This document shows, one piece after another, positions 53,742 through 62,288 of a DNA stretch of 64,000 bases. How positions within the stretch are numbered: the first letter of the stretch is position 1; each line of letters begins with the position of its first letter. Both the position numbers and the translations under genes were made by a program. Where the stretch lies: NCBI GenBank assembly GCA_034430895.1, contig DAOUDW010000049.1, positions 68,335 to 132,334 of the forward strand, read 5' to 3'. Under the pieces are notes generated by a model. The model saw only the letters and a list, made by a program, of their open reading frames with translations. It was not told where the DNA came from and ran no database searches. This stretch comes from WVZH01 sp034430895. Its GTDB lineage: Bacteria > Chloroflexota > Anaerolineae > Anaerolineales > E44-bin32.

Positions 53742-54605
53742 ATGCGATACCTGCAGCATTTCAAGACCAAATTCCGATTGTATTGGCCGCTGACAAAGTC
53801 TTTGCAAACCAGCTTGCTGCTTTCCACCGGCCTGGCCGGTTACATGAGCGCGCGCTGTCCGGTGCTGCACTGGGATACACTGCTTTTCCTGGCAGTTAGT
53901 CTTTTTCTTGCGATCGCCGGCAGCACGATCCTCAATATGTGGTACGACCGCGACATCGACGCCGTGATGAACCGCACCCATCACCGGCCGCTGGCGGACG
54001 GACGTGTGGCTCCCATCGAGGCGCTGCGTCTCGGATTGATATTCTCACTCATCGGCGTTGGGTTGGCAGCGCTGATGGAACCGCTCTACGGGCTGATCGT
54101 CTTCGCCGGATGGTTCTTCGATGTGGTCATCTACACCCTGTGGTTGAAACGCCGCACCGCCTGGAGCATCGTTTGGGGCGGAGTCGCCGGTGGGATGCCG
54201 ATCCTGGCCGGGCGCGCACTCGGACTGGGCGCGGTCGATGGCGTGGGTATCTTGTTTGCCCTGGCAGTCCTGTTCTGGATCCCCACCCACATCCTGACCT
54301 TCACCATGCGCTACTTCGCTGATTATCAGGCCGCCGGGCTCCCGACCTTCCCATCCGCCTACGGCTTCCAAGCGACGCGCTTTGTCATCGCCCTCTCCAG
54401 TGTGATTGCCGCGCTGGCGATCATCGCCGCGGGTGTGCTGATCGAGGTTCAGTGGGGCTTCATCTGGCTGCTGGTCGCCATGTCGGCAGGATTATTCCTG
54501 CTGGCGGTTGTCAGCGTCCTGCGCCCCAATGAGCGGGTCAACTTTGGCCTGTTCAAATACGCCTCGCTCTACATGTTCGGCGCGATGATTCTCGTATCGA
54601 TATGA
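53742..54605 (+). CDS. UbiA-family prenyltransferase, protoheme IX farnesyltransferase-like (heme O synthase)
   Basis: 287 residues from the ATG at 53742 (GGAG six bases upstream; a GTG at 53730 is possible). The first Asp-rich motif is NMWYDRDIDAVMNRTHHRPL, matching the heme O synthase form NDxxDRDIDAxMxRTxxRPL. The second conserved region FWIPTHILTFTMRYFADYQA, then AGLPTFPSAYG, corresponds to the CyoE/CtaB segment FWxxPHF..L....YxxDYxxAGxPMxP. Also WGGVAGGMPILAGRA. About eight or nine helices. It would farnesylate heme B to heme O for an oxidase-type enzyme. It lies 27 bases after the SUMF1-like gene, so it is part of the cluster. Confidence 0.85.
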   Translation: MRYLQHFKTKFRLYWPLTKSLQTSLLLSTGLAGYMSARCPVLHWDTLLFLAVSLFLAIAGSTILNMWYDRDIDAVMNRTHHRPLADGRVAPIEALRLGLIFSLIGVGLAALMEPLYGLIVFAGWFFDVVIYTLWLKRRTAWSIVWGGVAGGMPILAGRALGLGAVDGVGILFALAVLFWIPTHILTFTMRYFADYQAAGLPTFPSAYGFQATRFVIALSSVIAALAIIAAGVLIEVQWGFIWLLVAMSAGLFLLAVVSVLRPNERVNFGLFKYASLYMFGAMILVSI

Positions 54606-54702
54606 AAATCACTCTTCTCGACCGCATCCTTCTGTGCCTGACGAACTAGTGGCTATTGGCCTTCTTTCTCAGTATGCAGCAAGTCTTTAATTGGAGGTTC
54701 GT

Positions 54703-55389
54703 ATGAGAAACAACGCATGGGCCAGGTTGTTGCGCATTATCGGGATCGTTCTCATGAGCCTGACGGGGCTTTTCACCCTGATGGGCGGCGCAGGAACAAC
54801 CTGTGTAGCTCTCAACCCGACTGGCTACGAGGGCAAGTACGCCGGGGTCGCGCCCTACCAATGGCTGTGGATCCTGTTTGTGATCGTCGGTGTATCTGCC
54901 GGGATATTGGGGGCGCGTGCTGTCAGGTTGCTGATCAAGGGAACCAGGAATGCCTACCGTGACGCGCTGGCGGCCTTACTGCTTGGCACAGTGGTCAACG
55001 CGGTTCACATGGTTGCCTCACGTAGTCTGCGGGGCGAGTCGATGCCCGTTGACGCTGTCCTGTACATCAACCTACTGACCCTGATCGTCTTCCTGTTGTT
55101 TCGCATCCCTGGTATCTGGCGGGGCGTGGACTACGAAAAGGCCAAAGAGGAGAAGAGCACCGGCAGGGAGTCTGCTGCGGCTGCACTGACCGTCTGTGGG
55201 CTGCTCAGTTTGACAATCCACTATTGGATGGCACCTACACACACCCTCGGTGGCGTGAACTACGCCGATGCGTCCCTGCTGACGCTCACGGGCTGGGGGT
55301 TGATTGTGTCGGGTGTGGTGGTAGCGTTATTCCCAATTTCTACTCCCGCCCGGTGTGATGCACGCGTAGCTCATACGCTTAATAAATGA
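54703..55389 (+). CDS. Membrane protein of unknown function
   Basis: 228 residues from the ATG at 54703 (GGAGGTTCGT upstream). About six helices: IIGIVLMSLTGLFTLMGGAG, YQWLWILFVIVGVSAGILGA, ALLLGTVVNAVHMVASR, AVLYINLLTLIVFLLF, AAAALTVCGLLSLTIHYW and LLTLTGWGLIVSGVVVALF. Two histidines lie in or near helices (NAVHMVA, TIHYWMAPTH). The first extracytoplasmic loop contains Cys (TTCVALNPTGYEG). No family is recognised. It is the last intact gene of the heme-related cluster. Confidence 0.8.
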   Translation: MRNNAWARLLRIIGIVLMSLTGLFTLMGGAGTTCVALNPTGYEGKYAGVAPYQWLWILFVIVGVSAGILGARAVRLLIKGTRNAYRDALAALLLGTVVNAVHMVASRSLRGESMPVDAVLYINLLTLIVFLLFRIPGIWRGVDYEKAKEEKSTGRESAAAALTVCGLLSLTIHYWMAPTHTLGGVNYADASLLTLTGWGLIVSGVVVALFPISTPARCDARVAHTLNK

Positions 55390-55401
55390 AGTAGACAGTC
55401 G

Positions 55402-55542
55402 ATCTACTCCGCGATCAAACATTTGCTCGCCGCGGGTAGGATACTTGTGTTCGGGGTGCTTGTGCGGGCAATTACCTGCGTCCTTCACCCCAATGAACTG
55501 GGCAGCCTATGCTTGTGTAGATTCAGCTCGCTTTATATGTAG
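55402..55542 (+). pseudogene. Decayed 3' fragment of a heme O synthase-like gene
   Basis: A frame with no start codon reads VFGVLVRAITCVLHPNEL, then GSLCLCRFSSLYM and a stop. It matches the end of the intact UbiA gene 1 kb upstream (LAVVSVLRPNERVNFG, then LFKYASLYMFG). The nucleotides agree visibly as well (GCGTCCT.C.CCCCAATGA and TCGCT.TA.ATG in both). The fragment stops at ATG TAG, where the intact gene continues eight more residues. It is best read as the remnant of a duplicated UbiA gene. Confidence 0.55.
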
Positions 55543-55754
55543 TGTGGAAAACCGCGTCGGAATGGATCATATCGTATCGAAACCATTTTGATGATCCCCA
55601 TTTCTTCTACTTATTAAAGGTTGAAATCTGGTTGATTTATACTGCCTGAGCAATGGGTATTCTGCGCTGCCCATTCCTTAATCATGCATGGAATCAAGCC
55701 AGGGATCAGATGCTTTACAACATCTGGCTACTGTGTATTCCCTCCGTTTGAAAG

Positions 55755-55772
55755 AGTACCCAAACGGGTACT
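55755..55772. promoter_or_regulatory. Inverted repeat in the glnA promoter region
   Basis: AGTACCC and GGGTACT form perfect 7-base arms with an AAAC spacer, just upstream of the -10 candidate at 55795, where an operator for a repressor or activator of glnA would lie. It does not fit the GlnR/TnrA consensus TGTNAN7TNACA. Confidence 0.4.
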
Positions 55773-55794
55773 ACATTCACGTCACGCGCTTCTC

Positions 55795-55800
55795 TATAAT
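55795..55800 (+). promoter_or_regulatory. -10 box candidate of glnA
   Basis: A perfect TATAAT lies 78 bases before the glnA start. The matching -35 position (55772-55777) reads TACATT and is poor, which would suit activator-dependent transcription through the adjacent inverted repeat. Confidence 0.4.
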
Positions 55801-55878
55801 GCAAACCAGATAAATTTTTGATAGCTGCGTTTCAAGGCATTTACATCATCATCCGATCGAACAAAAAGGAGTTGAAAA

Positions 55879-57399
55879 ATGGCACCGTCACATTTACTAC
55901 CAATGGAAAAACTGGTCGAGCTTACGTATTTAAATGGTCATAACGACCTTGCCTCGATCTCCCCGGATATCGAACGCTGCAGCACACCCAAGGACGTTCT
56001 GGCGTATGCGAAGAAGCGCAAGATCTCCATGGTGGATGTCAAGTTCACCGACCTGATGGGCCGCTGGCACCACTTCTCGATGCCCATCCAATACCTCAAT
56101 GAAGGCATCTTTGAAGAAGGGCTTGGCTTCGATGGATCGAGCATTCGCGCTTTCCAGGACATCCAGGAATCGGACATGATCCTTTATCCGGATCCGGCTT
56201 CAGCGATTATCGATCCGGCCATGACCATTCCCACCCTCAGTATTGTCTGCAATATCAATGACCCGACAACGGGAGAACCATACAACAAGGATGTTCGCTA
56301 CGTCGCCCAAAAGGCTGAACAATATCTGGTCGATTCTGGAATTGCAGATGCCAGTTACTGGGGCCCTGAGGCGGAGTTTTTTGCCTTTGATGGTATCCGT
56401 TTCGGGTATGAAACAGGAGGCGGATTCTTCCACATCGAATCCGACATGGCTTCATGGCAGTCTGGACGCCAGCACGACTCGCGCTTCGGCCCCAACCTGG
56501 GCTACCGGCCTGAAATGAAGCGCGGTTACTTCCGTGTGCCACCGGTCGATTCGCTGCAGGACTGGCGTTCCGAATCCATCCTGCGCATGATGTTGGCAGG
56601 TATTGAGGTCGAGGTGCACCATGGCGAGGTGGCTTCGGCCGGGCAGATGGAGATCGATTTGAAATTCGGTCCCCTCGTACAGATGTGCGACACGCTGCAA
56701 ACCTATAAATACATCCTCAAGAACACAGCTGTGGCGCATGGAAAGACCCTGACCTTCATGCCCAAACCCATGTTTGGCGATAACGGCAGCGGCATGCACT
56801 GTCATCAGAGTCTCTGGAAGAATGGCAAGAACCTGTTTTACGATGCCAACGGCTATGCTCATCTGAGTGAGATGGGCAAGTACTACATCGGCGGGATACT
56901 CAAACATACACCGGCTTTGCTGGCGCTCTGCGCTCCCACAACCAACAGCTACAAACGGCTGGTACCTGGTTATGAGGCACCTGTGATGATGGCCTACAGC
57001 CGCCGCAACAGGTCAGCCTGCGTGCGCATCCCGGTCTACAGCACCAGCCCAAGTTCCGTACGCATCGAATATCGCTGCCCCGATCCGTCCGCCAATCCCT
57101 ATCTGGCATTTGCAGGCATGTTGATGGCGGGTCTCGACGGTATCGAGAACAAGATCGATCCCGGACAGCCCATGGACATCGATCTCTTCGAAGATGATGC
57201 CCCCGCCGTACAGCAGGTGCCCGGATCGCTCAGCGACGTGCTCGACTGCCTGGAAAAGGACAGTGATTTCTTGCTCAAAGGCGGCGTCTTCACAGAAGAT
57301 CTGCTCGGAACTTACATCGATTGGAAGCGAGTCAACGATGTTGATGTGTTGCGCTTGCGTCCGCATCCGATCGAGTACGTCATGTACTACGACATTTAG
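55879..57399 (+). CDS. glnA: Glutamine synthetase, type I
   Basis: A 506-residue GSI enzyme (glutamate + ammonia + ATP to glutamine) with AAAGGAGTTG before the ATG. The N-terminal beta-grasp segment is MVDVKFTDLMGRWHHFSMP, with GLGFDGSSIRAFQDIQESDM, metal-binding WGPEAEFF, KPMFGDNGSGMHCHQSLWKN and RIEYRCPDPSANPYLAFAG. At the adenylylation loop, where GSI-beta enzymes have NLYDLP, this protein reads MDIDLFEDDAP, with Phe in place of the modified Tyr. GlnE-type adenylylation therefore looks absent. Monocistronic, with its own terminator. Confidence 0.96.
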   Translation: MAPSHLLPMEKLVELTYLNGHNDLASISPDIERCSTPKDVLAYAKKRKISMVDVKFTDLMGRWHHFSMPIQYLNEGIFEEGLGFDGSSIRAFQDIQESDMILYPDPASAIIDPAMTIPTLSIVCNINDPTTGEPYNKDVRYVAQKAEQYLVDSGIADASYWGPEAEFFAFDGIRFGYETGGGFFHIESDMASWQSGRQHDSRFGPNLGYRPEMKRGYFRVPPVDSLQDWRSESILRMMLAGIEVEVHHGEVASAGQMEIDLKFGPLVQMCDTLQTYKYILKNTAVAHGKTLTFMPKPMFGDNGSGMHCHQSLWKNGKNLFYDANGYAHLSEMGKYYIGGILKHTPALLALCAPTTNSYKRLVPGYEAPVMMAYSRRNRSACVRIPVYSTSPSSVRIEYRCPDPSANPYLAFAGMLMAGLDGIENKIDPGQPMDIDLFEDDAPAVQQVPGSLSDVLDCLEKDSDFLLKGGVFTEDLLGTYIDWKRVNDVDVLRLRPHPIEYVMYYDI

Positions 57400-57440
57400 G
57401 TTAAAAAGGGAAAGTTGGTTGGTGACGCCAACTCCTTGTT

Positions 57441-57482
57441 CATGGGCTCTGAGGGATCGTTATCCGACCCTTAGAGCCCATG
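57441..57482 (+). terminator. Terminator hairpin of glnA
   Basis: A 15-base stem (57441-57455 with 57468-57482, containing CATGGGCTCT and AGAGCCCATG; one G-U pair) and a 12-base loop lie 41 bases after the stop. The downstream TAATAATTAG is only moderately T-rich, but the stem is very strong. Confidence 0.7.
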
Positions 57483-57542
57483 TAATAATTAGAATAAATA
57501 CTATTGCCTCTTCTGTTATCACATCGGTATGGAATAATGAAA

Positions 57543-57571
57543 TTGATCGAGTTTTTTTCGTGTGCTACAAT
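57543..57571 (+). promoter_or_regulatory. Sigma70-type promoter of the kinase/response-regulator operon
   Basis: TTGATC (57543-57548) and TACAAT (57566-57571) with the ideal 17-base spacing. Transcription would start near 57578, giving a leader of about 70 bases containing the palindrome below. Confidence 0.6.
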
Positions 57572-57603
57572 CCTGAATAGTTCCGAAGGCAGCAGTCTAT
57601 CAC

Positions 57604-57627
57604 ACCGCTCGGTATATACCGAGCGGT
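57604..57627. promoter_or_regulatory. Perfect 24-base palindrome in the leader of the kinase gene
   Basis: Half-site ACCGCTCGGTAT is mirrored exactly. It lies about 26-50 bases after the predicted transcription start and 20 bases before the kinase ATG, which has no clear SD. It resembles TetR-type operators (ACCG..CGGT ends) and could act as a roadblock operator. As RNA it could fold into a hairpin covering the translation start region. No T-tract follows, so it is not a terminator. Confidence 0.6.
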
Positions 57628-57646
57628 TGTCAACAGTCTCCATAAA

Positions 57647-59884
57647 ATGAACAAGCAATCGAATTCCCACCCGCATAAGATTCTCTCCCGGCTGAATCAA
57701 ATCGGCTCAGCGATCAATTTAGGCGTCTCTGGCGGGTTGGACAACTTGCAGGACACTCTGCGTCTCATCGTTGACAGTGCCACAGAGGTCGTTCCTGGTT
57801 CATCAGCGATTATCTATACCTATGATTCGAATCGTGGAGAGTTTAACCTTTCCTCTCGCGTTTCTTCGGAACTGAACAACGATCCGGATTTGGACGACGC
57901 GCCGCGGTCCAACGGGATCGGTGTGTATGCTGTAACCTCAAAGAAACGTGTGCTCTCCTATGAACAAAGCGAATTGGATATTCACCCGGCAAAGGTTGCT
58001 GCAGGTGCAAAGGCCATGGTGTGTTATCCGCTGATTATCGCCGGCGAGACTTTAGGTGTCTTGTACTTGTATCTGCATGAGCGTGAGACCTTCAGCGAAC
58101 TCGAGTTGTTGATGTTGGATAATATCGTTAACTTGACGGCCATGACGCTCGCCTCTACACAGCGTTTTACGGAGGCACAACTCGAACAGGCGCGCAAGGA
58201 AAAAGAATTGCGCCAGCTTCATCGGGCGGGCATGTTGATTTCTTCCCATACGAGACTGCAAGACACATTGGATGCCATCCTCCGCATGGCCCTAGAAGTA
58301 ACGGATGCAAAATACGGGATATTTCGTTTGGTGGACAAGCATGGGACATGTCTGGTCACATACGCTTTTGCCGGAGAACTGCAGGTGAAACCGGCAACCG
58401 AGTCATTGCCGATCGATGAAGGATCTGTGATGGGCATGGTGGCGTTGAAGCGGATGCCTTTGATCATCTCGGACTTGAGTGAGGCTCCCTGGAGCCGGGT
58501 TTATTATCCATTGGATCATGAGCTTGTCATGCGCTCGGAATTGGCCGTTCCTTTAATCGGCGCCAGCGAGCGCCTGGAAGGTGTGTTGAACCTGGAAAGC
58601 CCGCAATTGAGTGCGTTCAGCAAACAAGATCTGTACATTCTGCAGATCCTGGCGACGCACGCAGTAGCCGCGATCCAGGAAGTGCGCTTGCTGGATGCCC
58701 TGCAAGAAATTTCCACAAATATCCTCACCCAACCCTTGCAATCCATCCACAAGAATCTCGTTAAACAAGCTTGCGATTTGCTCAACGTACCCTTGAGTGT
58801 ACTCTGGCTTCGGGAAGACGATTTCTTAATCATCCAGGCAGCCACACAACCGGGATTAGAGGGACGCCAGATCATTTTGCAGGACTCGCTAATAGGGCAG
58901 GCAACATTGAAAGGCGAAGCAGTGATCTCATCCGAGTTGAGATTGGATGTACCCATAGATTCTTATAATCCTTCAGACTACGGCTCATCGCTGATCGTTC
59001 CACTTTATGCACCCGAAGAACCTGAATCCAACAACCCCGTCGGCGCTTTCAGTGTCCAATGCGCAGCCGATCAGGAGCGCAACTTCGAGCAATCGGAGTG
59101 GGATAAGAACGTGCTAAGTATCTTGGGGTATTATGCGACTTTGGCCATCCAAAACGCCGTGCACCAGGAGGCTGCTCGTTTAGCGCATGAACAACGTACG
59201 GTAACGGAAGCATTTGCTGCTATCGGTGATATTGCCTCGAACCTCATGCACCAGCTGAACAACAAAATCGGTGCCATTCCTGTACGTATTGAAGGGATCC
59301 AGGATAAATGTGCCCCTAGTTTGGCCGCAGATCTATATCTGAGTCAAAATCTGATGGAGATTGACAAGAGCGCAGCTGCAGCAATCGAAATACTTCAGGA
59401 AAACCTTTTTCACTTACGCCCGATCCGCTTCTCCTCCGTGGAGATTCACGAGGTAATCGACACCGCATTGGCATCCGCAAGGCTGCCTGAAAGCATCAAG
59501 ATCGTTCGCAAGGATTTGGACTCGTTGCCTCCTGTACATTCTTGTCCCAAGCGGTTGCCCCTGATTTTTATCAATTTATTCGATAATGCAGCGCGGGCGA
59601 TGCAGGGGAGTGGAGAGATTCATATCCATGGTGTTGCCAATGGGGATCGGGTTCAAATTATTATCCGGGATACAGGACCGGGTATCCCGCCCGAATTGCA
59701 TGAACGCATCTTCGAGTTGAATTACACCAGTCAACCCTTCGAAACGCATGAAAATTTGGGGTTTGGCCTCTGGTGGGTAAAGACACTGATGACTCGTTTC
59801 GGCGGGCTCATCACCGTCGATAGTGATGGACAAACAGGCACAACCTTTACCCTCGAATTGCCTCGCTCGGAGGGGGCCGCCTGA
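57647..59884 (+). CDS. Sensor histidine kinase with three GAF domains
   Basis: A 745-residue soluble kinase (no TM helix). GAF-type domains cover about residues 15-180, 190-345 and 350-515 (LRLIVDSATEVVPGSSAIIY; ILRMALEVTDAKYGIFRLVD; KQACDLLNVPLSVLWLRED). The dimerisation/phosphoacceptor segment holds His535 in NLMHQLNNKIGAI, an atypical H-box (LNNKIGAI rather than RTPLT). The ATPase domain has the N-box FINLFDNAARAM, G1 DTGPGIP, the F-box region ERIFELNYTS and G2 GFGLWWVKTLM. GAF ligands (NO, light, cyclic nucleotide, redox) cannot be told. Its stop shares one base with the response regulator start. Confidence 0.93.
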   Translation: MNKQSNSHPHKILSRLNQIGSAINLGVSGGLDNLQDTLRLIVDSATEVVPGSSAIIYTYDSNRGEFNLSSRVSSELNNDPDLDDAPRSNGIGVYAVTSKKRVLSYEQSELDIHPAKVAAGAKAMVCYPLIIAGETLGVLYLYLHERETFSELELLMLDNIVNLTAMTLASTQRFTEAQLEQARKEKELRQLHRAGMLISSHTRLQDTLDAILRMALEVTDAKYGIFRLVDKHGTCLVTYAFAGELQVKPATESLPIDEGSVMGMVALKRMPLIISDLSEAPWSRVYYPLDHELVMRSELAVPLIGASERLEGVLNLESPQLSAFSKQDLYILQILATHAVAAIQEVRLLDALQEISTNILTQPLQSIHKNLVKQACDLLNVPLSVLWLREDDFLIIQAATQPGLEGRQIILQDSLIGQATLKGEAVISSELRLDVPIDSYNPSDYGSSLIVPLYAPEEPESNNPVGAFSVQCAADQERNFEQSEWDKNVLSILGYYATLAIQNAVHQEAARLAHEQRTVTEAFAAIGDIASNLMHQLNNKIGAIPVRIEGIQDKCAPSLAADLYLSQNLMEIDKSAAAAIEILQENLFHLRPIRFSSVEIHEVIDTALASARLPESIKIVRKDLDSLPPVHSCPKRLPLIFINLFDNAARAMQGSGEIHIHGVANGDRVQIIIRDTGPGIPPELHERIFELNYTSQPFETHENLGFGLWWVKTLMTRFGGLITVDSDGQTGTTFTLELPRSEGAA

Positions 59885-60966
59885 TGAGTGATCCCCTATT
59901 CACCTTAATCGTCGAAGATGATCCCTCCTGGCAGGAAATCCTGACCGATATCCTGACGGATTTTGATCTCAAGATCGATCTGACCGACAATCTGCAGGAT
60001 GCGGTTGAACGCCTGCGCAGCAAACCATATCGTCTGGCGATCATTGATTTATCACTGGAAGGAGAAGATCACAGCAACCAGGATGGGTTGGAAGTTTTAA
60101 GGGCCGTTCAACGGCACGCACCGGGTTGTGTCAGCATTATGTTGACGGGCTATGCGAGTGTCGAATTGGCGGTAGCGGTCATCCAGGATTACGGGGCGAT
60201 GACCTGCCTTCGCAAGGAAACTTTCCGGCGTGCAGAATTCCGCAAAGTCGTTCGACAAGCCCTATCTGCATCGAGTGTACGGCGAGATGTTGACGACCAA
60301 ACATTGTCAGATGAAGCAGCAGACCAGTCGGGTCTGCGTGATCAGCGTGACGATAATGAGCCGTTTGTTGGCTTGGCATTGATCGTGGAGGATGACGCGG
60401 GTTGGCGCAGCCTGCTTTCGGAATTACTTGTGGACGCCGGCTACCGTGTACATGAAAGCGCCAGTTACGGCGAAGCCTTGGGATTATTGAAGCGTAAGCA
60501 TTATCAAGTTACCGTCGTCGATATTTCTCTGGCCAGCTCCGTTCAACTCACCCACAACGAAGATGGCTACCGCTTGTTGAAAACAACCCGTCAGGCTGGT
60601 ATTCCAACGATCATCGTCAGCGGCTCTGTCGATCCCGATTTGATCGACCGGGCGTATTCCGAACACAACATCTTTGCTTTCCTGGAGAAGCAGTCATTCG
60701 AAAGAAGTGCCTTTCTTGAACATGTGGGGCAAATCTTTTCTCTTACCGCACTACCGCAAAGCCTGACGGATCGTGAAAAAGAAGTCTTGACATTGATCGC
60801 GCAGGGCTTGAGTAATAAAGAAATCGCCACGAAGCTGGTCATTTCCACGAACACGGTCAAAAGGCACCTTAAGTCTATTTTTACCAAACTCAACGTCAGT
60901 TCTCGCGCCGCTGCGTCTGCTCATGCAATTCGTATGGGCCTGGGCACCCAGGTGCAGGGGGAGTAG
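59884..60966 (+). CDS. Response regulator with two receiver domains and LuxR-type HTH
   Basis: A 360-residue protein coupled to the kinase by a TGATG overlap. Receiver 1 (1-125) has LIVEDDPSW and phospho-acceptor Asp55 (LAIIDLSLEG), with Lys replaced near CLRKETFRR. Receiver 2 (about 165-290) has LIVEDDAGW and Asp213 (VTVVDISLAS). The C-terminal NarL/LuxR HTH is LTDREKEVLTLIAQGLSNKE, then IATKLVISTNTVKRHLKSIF. Two receivers suggest integration of two inputs or a phosphate sink. It forms a cognate pair with the GAF kinase. Confidence 0.94.
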   Translation: MSDPLFTLIVEDDPSWQEILTDILTDFDLKIDLTDNLQDAVERLRSKPYRLAIIDLSLEGEDHSNQDGLEVLRAVQRHAPGCVSIMLTGYASVELAVAVIQDYGAMTCLRKETFRRAEFRKVVRQALSASSVRRDVDDQTLSDEAADQSGLRDQRDDNEPFVGLALIVEDDAGWRSLLSELLVDAGYRVHESASYGEALGLLKRKHYQVTVVDISLASSVQLTHNEDGYRLLKTTRQAGIPTIIVSGSVDPDLIDRAYSEHNIFAFLEKQSFERSAFLEHVGQIFSLTALPQSLTDREKEVLTLIAQGLSNKEIATKLVISTNTVKRHLKSIFTKLNVSSRAAASAHAIRMGLGTQVQGE

Positions 60967-61024
60967 CACTCTCCCTAAAAACAGTAAACGTCGAGTTCAT
61001 GATCCTCAAAGGAGTGCTGGGCGA

Positions 61025-62248
61025 TTACGACTCCTTCCGCTTCTTAATCGCCAGGGCGGTCTTGAGCCCTTTCTCGCGGATGACCTTGATCTTGAGGCCG
61101 GTTTCCGTCAGGCGGAAGAAGCGTTTTCCGTATTTACGTAACAACTTCTTATCGATCTCGAATCCCAGACCCGGCCGGGTGAAGGGCTGCAGCATGGCGT
61201 TCTCGTCGGGCAGGATCGGTTCGATGATCCCTTCCCGATACTGCGGGATCCAGGAGGGCGGCTCGAAAGGATATTCCAGCGGGAGGTTGTTCGCCCGATC
61301 GGCCAGGACGAGATTCCAGTTGACGTAAAAGCCGACGCCGTTGGTCCAGGTGTGCGGCGAGAACAGTCGTTGTTTGCTGTGGCAGGTTTCGATCACCTTC
61401 ATCACCTGGGCGATGCCGCCGGCGAAGGTAGCATCCGGCTGGTAGATGTCGAAGCAGTCTTTCTCGAACATGATCTTGATCTCGTCCCAGCCGTAATTCA
61501 ATTCCGCGCCCGAAATCATCACCGGCGAATCTTGCTTCAGCGCCGCATTGCCGTCATAGTCACGTGAATCTAGCGGTTCTTCGAGCCATTTGATCCCGTT
61601 GGCATGACAGGCGCAGGCGAATTCCTTGGCCCGGGCGAGATCCCAGGCGGGCACACGGTCTACGATAGAAACAAGCCAGCCCTGATTGGCGTCCACACCC
61701 AGTTCAAGATCATCTCCCACGCCTTTACGTACGACCTCGATCTGGCGGATGTCGTCCTTCAATTCATGATTCTTCACTCGCAGCTTGGCGGTCTTGAAGC
61801 CGCGCTGCTTCATGGCAAGCAGTTCATCAGCGCGTTTCTCCGGTTCGTGCATCTCCCCCGTGGAGCAATACACCGGAACCGGCCGCGCCGTCCCGCCCAG
61901 AAGTTCGTAGACGGGTTTTCCCTGGGCTTTGCCCATAATGTCCCAACAGGCTGGTTCGATCCAGAAATTGCGCCATCCCAGGAAGCCTGCCTGCTTTAGC
62001 AGGCTTTGGACGCGGTCGATGTCCGTGGGATCCGAGCCGAGTAGGTACCCGCCCAGCAGGTCCCCCAACCCTTCCCGCTCCACACCCATGGCAGAGCCGG
62101 CCGAATAGCCTTCGATGCCATCGTCCGTGGTGAGTTTTACGAGCGTGAAGCGGTTGTGGGTCTGTGGATAACCGGGGATCCAGGTTGGCCAGAAGGTCTC
62201 TTTCAAAGGAACGGATATGTGGTAGAGTTCGATCGCCGAGATCTTCAT
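61025..62248 (-). CDS. Enolase-superfamily enzyme (mandelate racemase/muconate lactonising type)
   Basis: About 407 residues from the start at 62248 (AGAGGACAATCGAAA upstream; the frame is open to 62365). Capping domain MKISAIELYHISVPLKETFW. The barrel contains the catalytic KxK in AKLRVK, metal ligands Asp in GVDANQGW and Glu in WLEEPL, a third ligand near SGAEL, and the His at barrel strand 7 in FSPHTWTNG. This residue set matches the acid-sugar dehydratase/racemase branch. The substrate is unknown. A C-terminal basic tail (KVIREKGLKTALAIKKRK) is unusual. Confidence 0.93.
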   Translation of the reverse strand: MKISAIELYHISVPLKETFWPTWIPGYPQTHNRFTLVKLTTDDGIEGYSAGSAMGVEREGLGDLLGGYLLGSDPTDIDRVQSLLKQAGFLGWRNFWIEPACWDIMGKAQGKPVYELLGGTARPVPVYCSTGEMHEPEKRADELLAMKQRGFKTAKLRVKNHELKDDIRQIEVVRKGVGDDLELGVDANQGWLVSIVDRVPAWDLARAKEFACACHANGIKWLEEPLDSRDYDGNAALKQDSPVMISGAELNYGWDEIKIMFEKDCFDIYQPDATFAGGIAQVMKVIETCHSKQRLFSPHTWTNGVGFYVNWNLVLADRANNLPLEYPFEPPSWIPQYREGIIEPILPDENAMLQPFTRPGLGFEIDKKLLRKYGKRFFRLTETGLKIKVIREKGLKTALAIKKRKES

Positions 62249-62288
62249 TTTCGATTGTCCTCTCTTTGTTTCTGCGGATAAATATATT

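Larger units (their letters stand above)
55390..55878. other. Region upstream of glnA with a gene remnant and regulatory sites
   Basis: The left third holds the decayed UbiA 3' piece, and the right third the inverted repeat and -10 box of glnA, all listed separately. Nothing else is visible. Confidence 0.5.

Noticed and set aside
53310..53984. 224-codon minus-strand frame over the SUMF1-like and UbiA genes
   Set aside because: It crosses two well-supported genes and has no recognisable domain.
60965..61018. AGCACTC/GAGTGCT repeat between convergent genes as a terminator
   Set aside because: Only seven bases pair, with a loop of about 40 bases and no T-tract.
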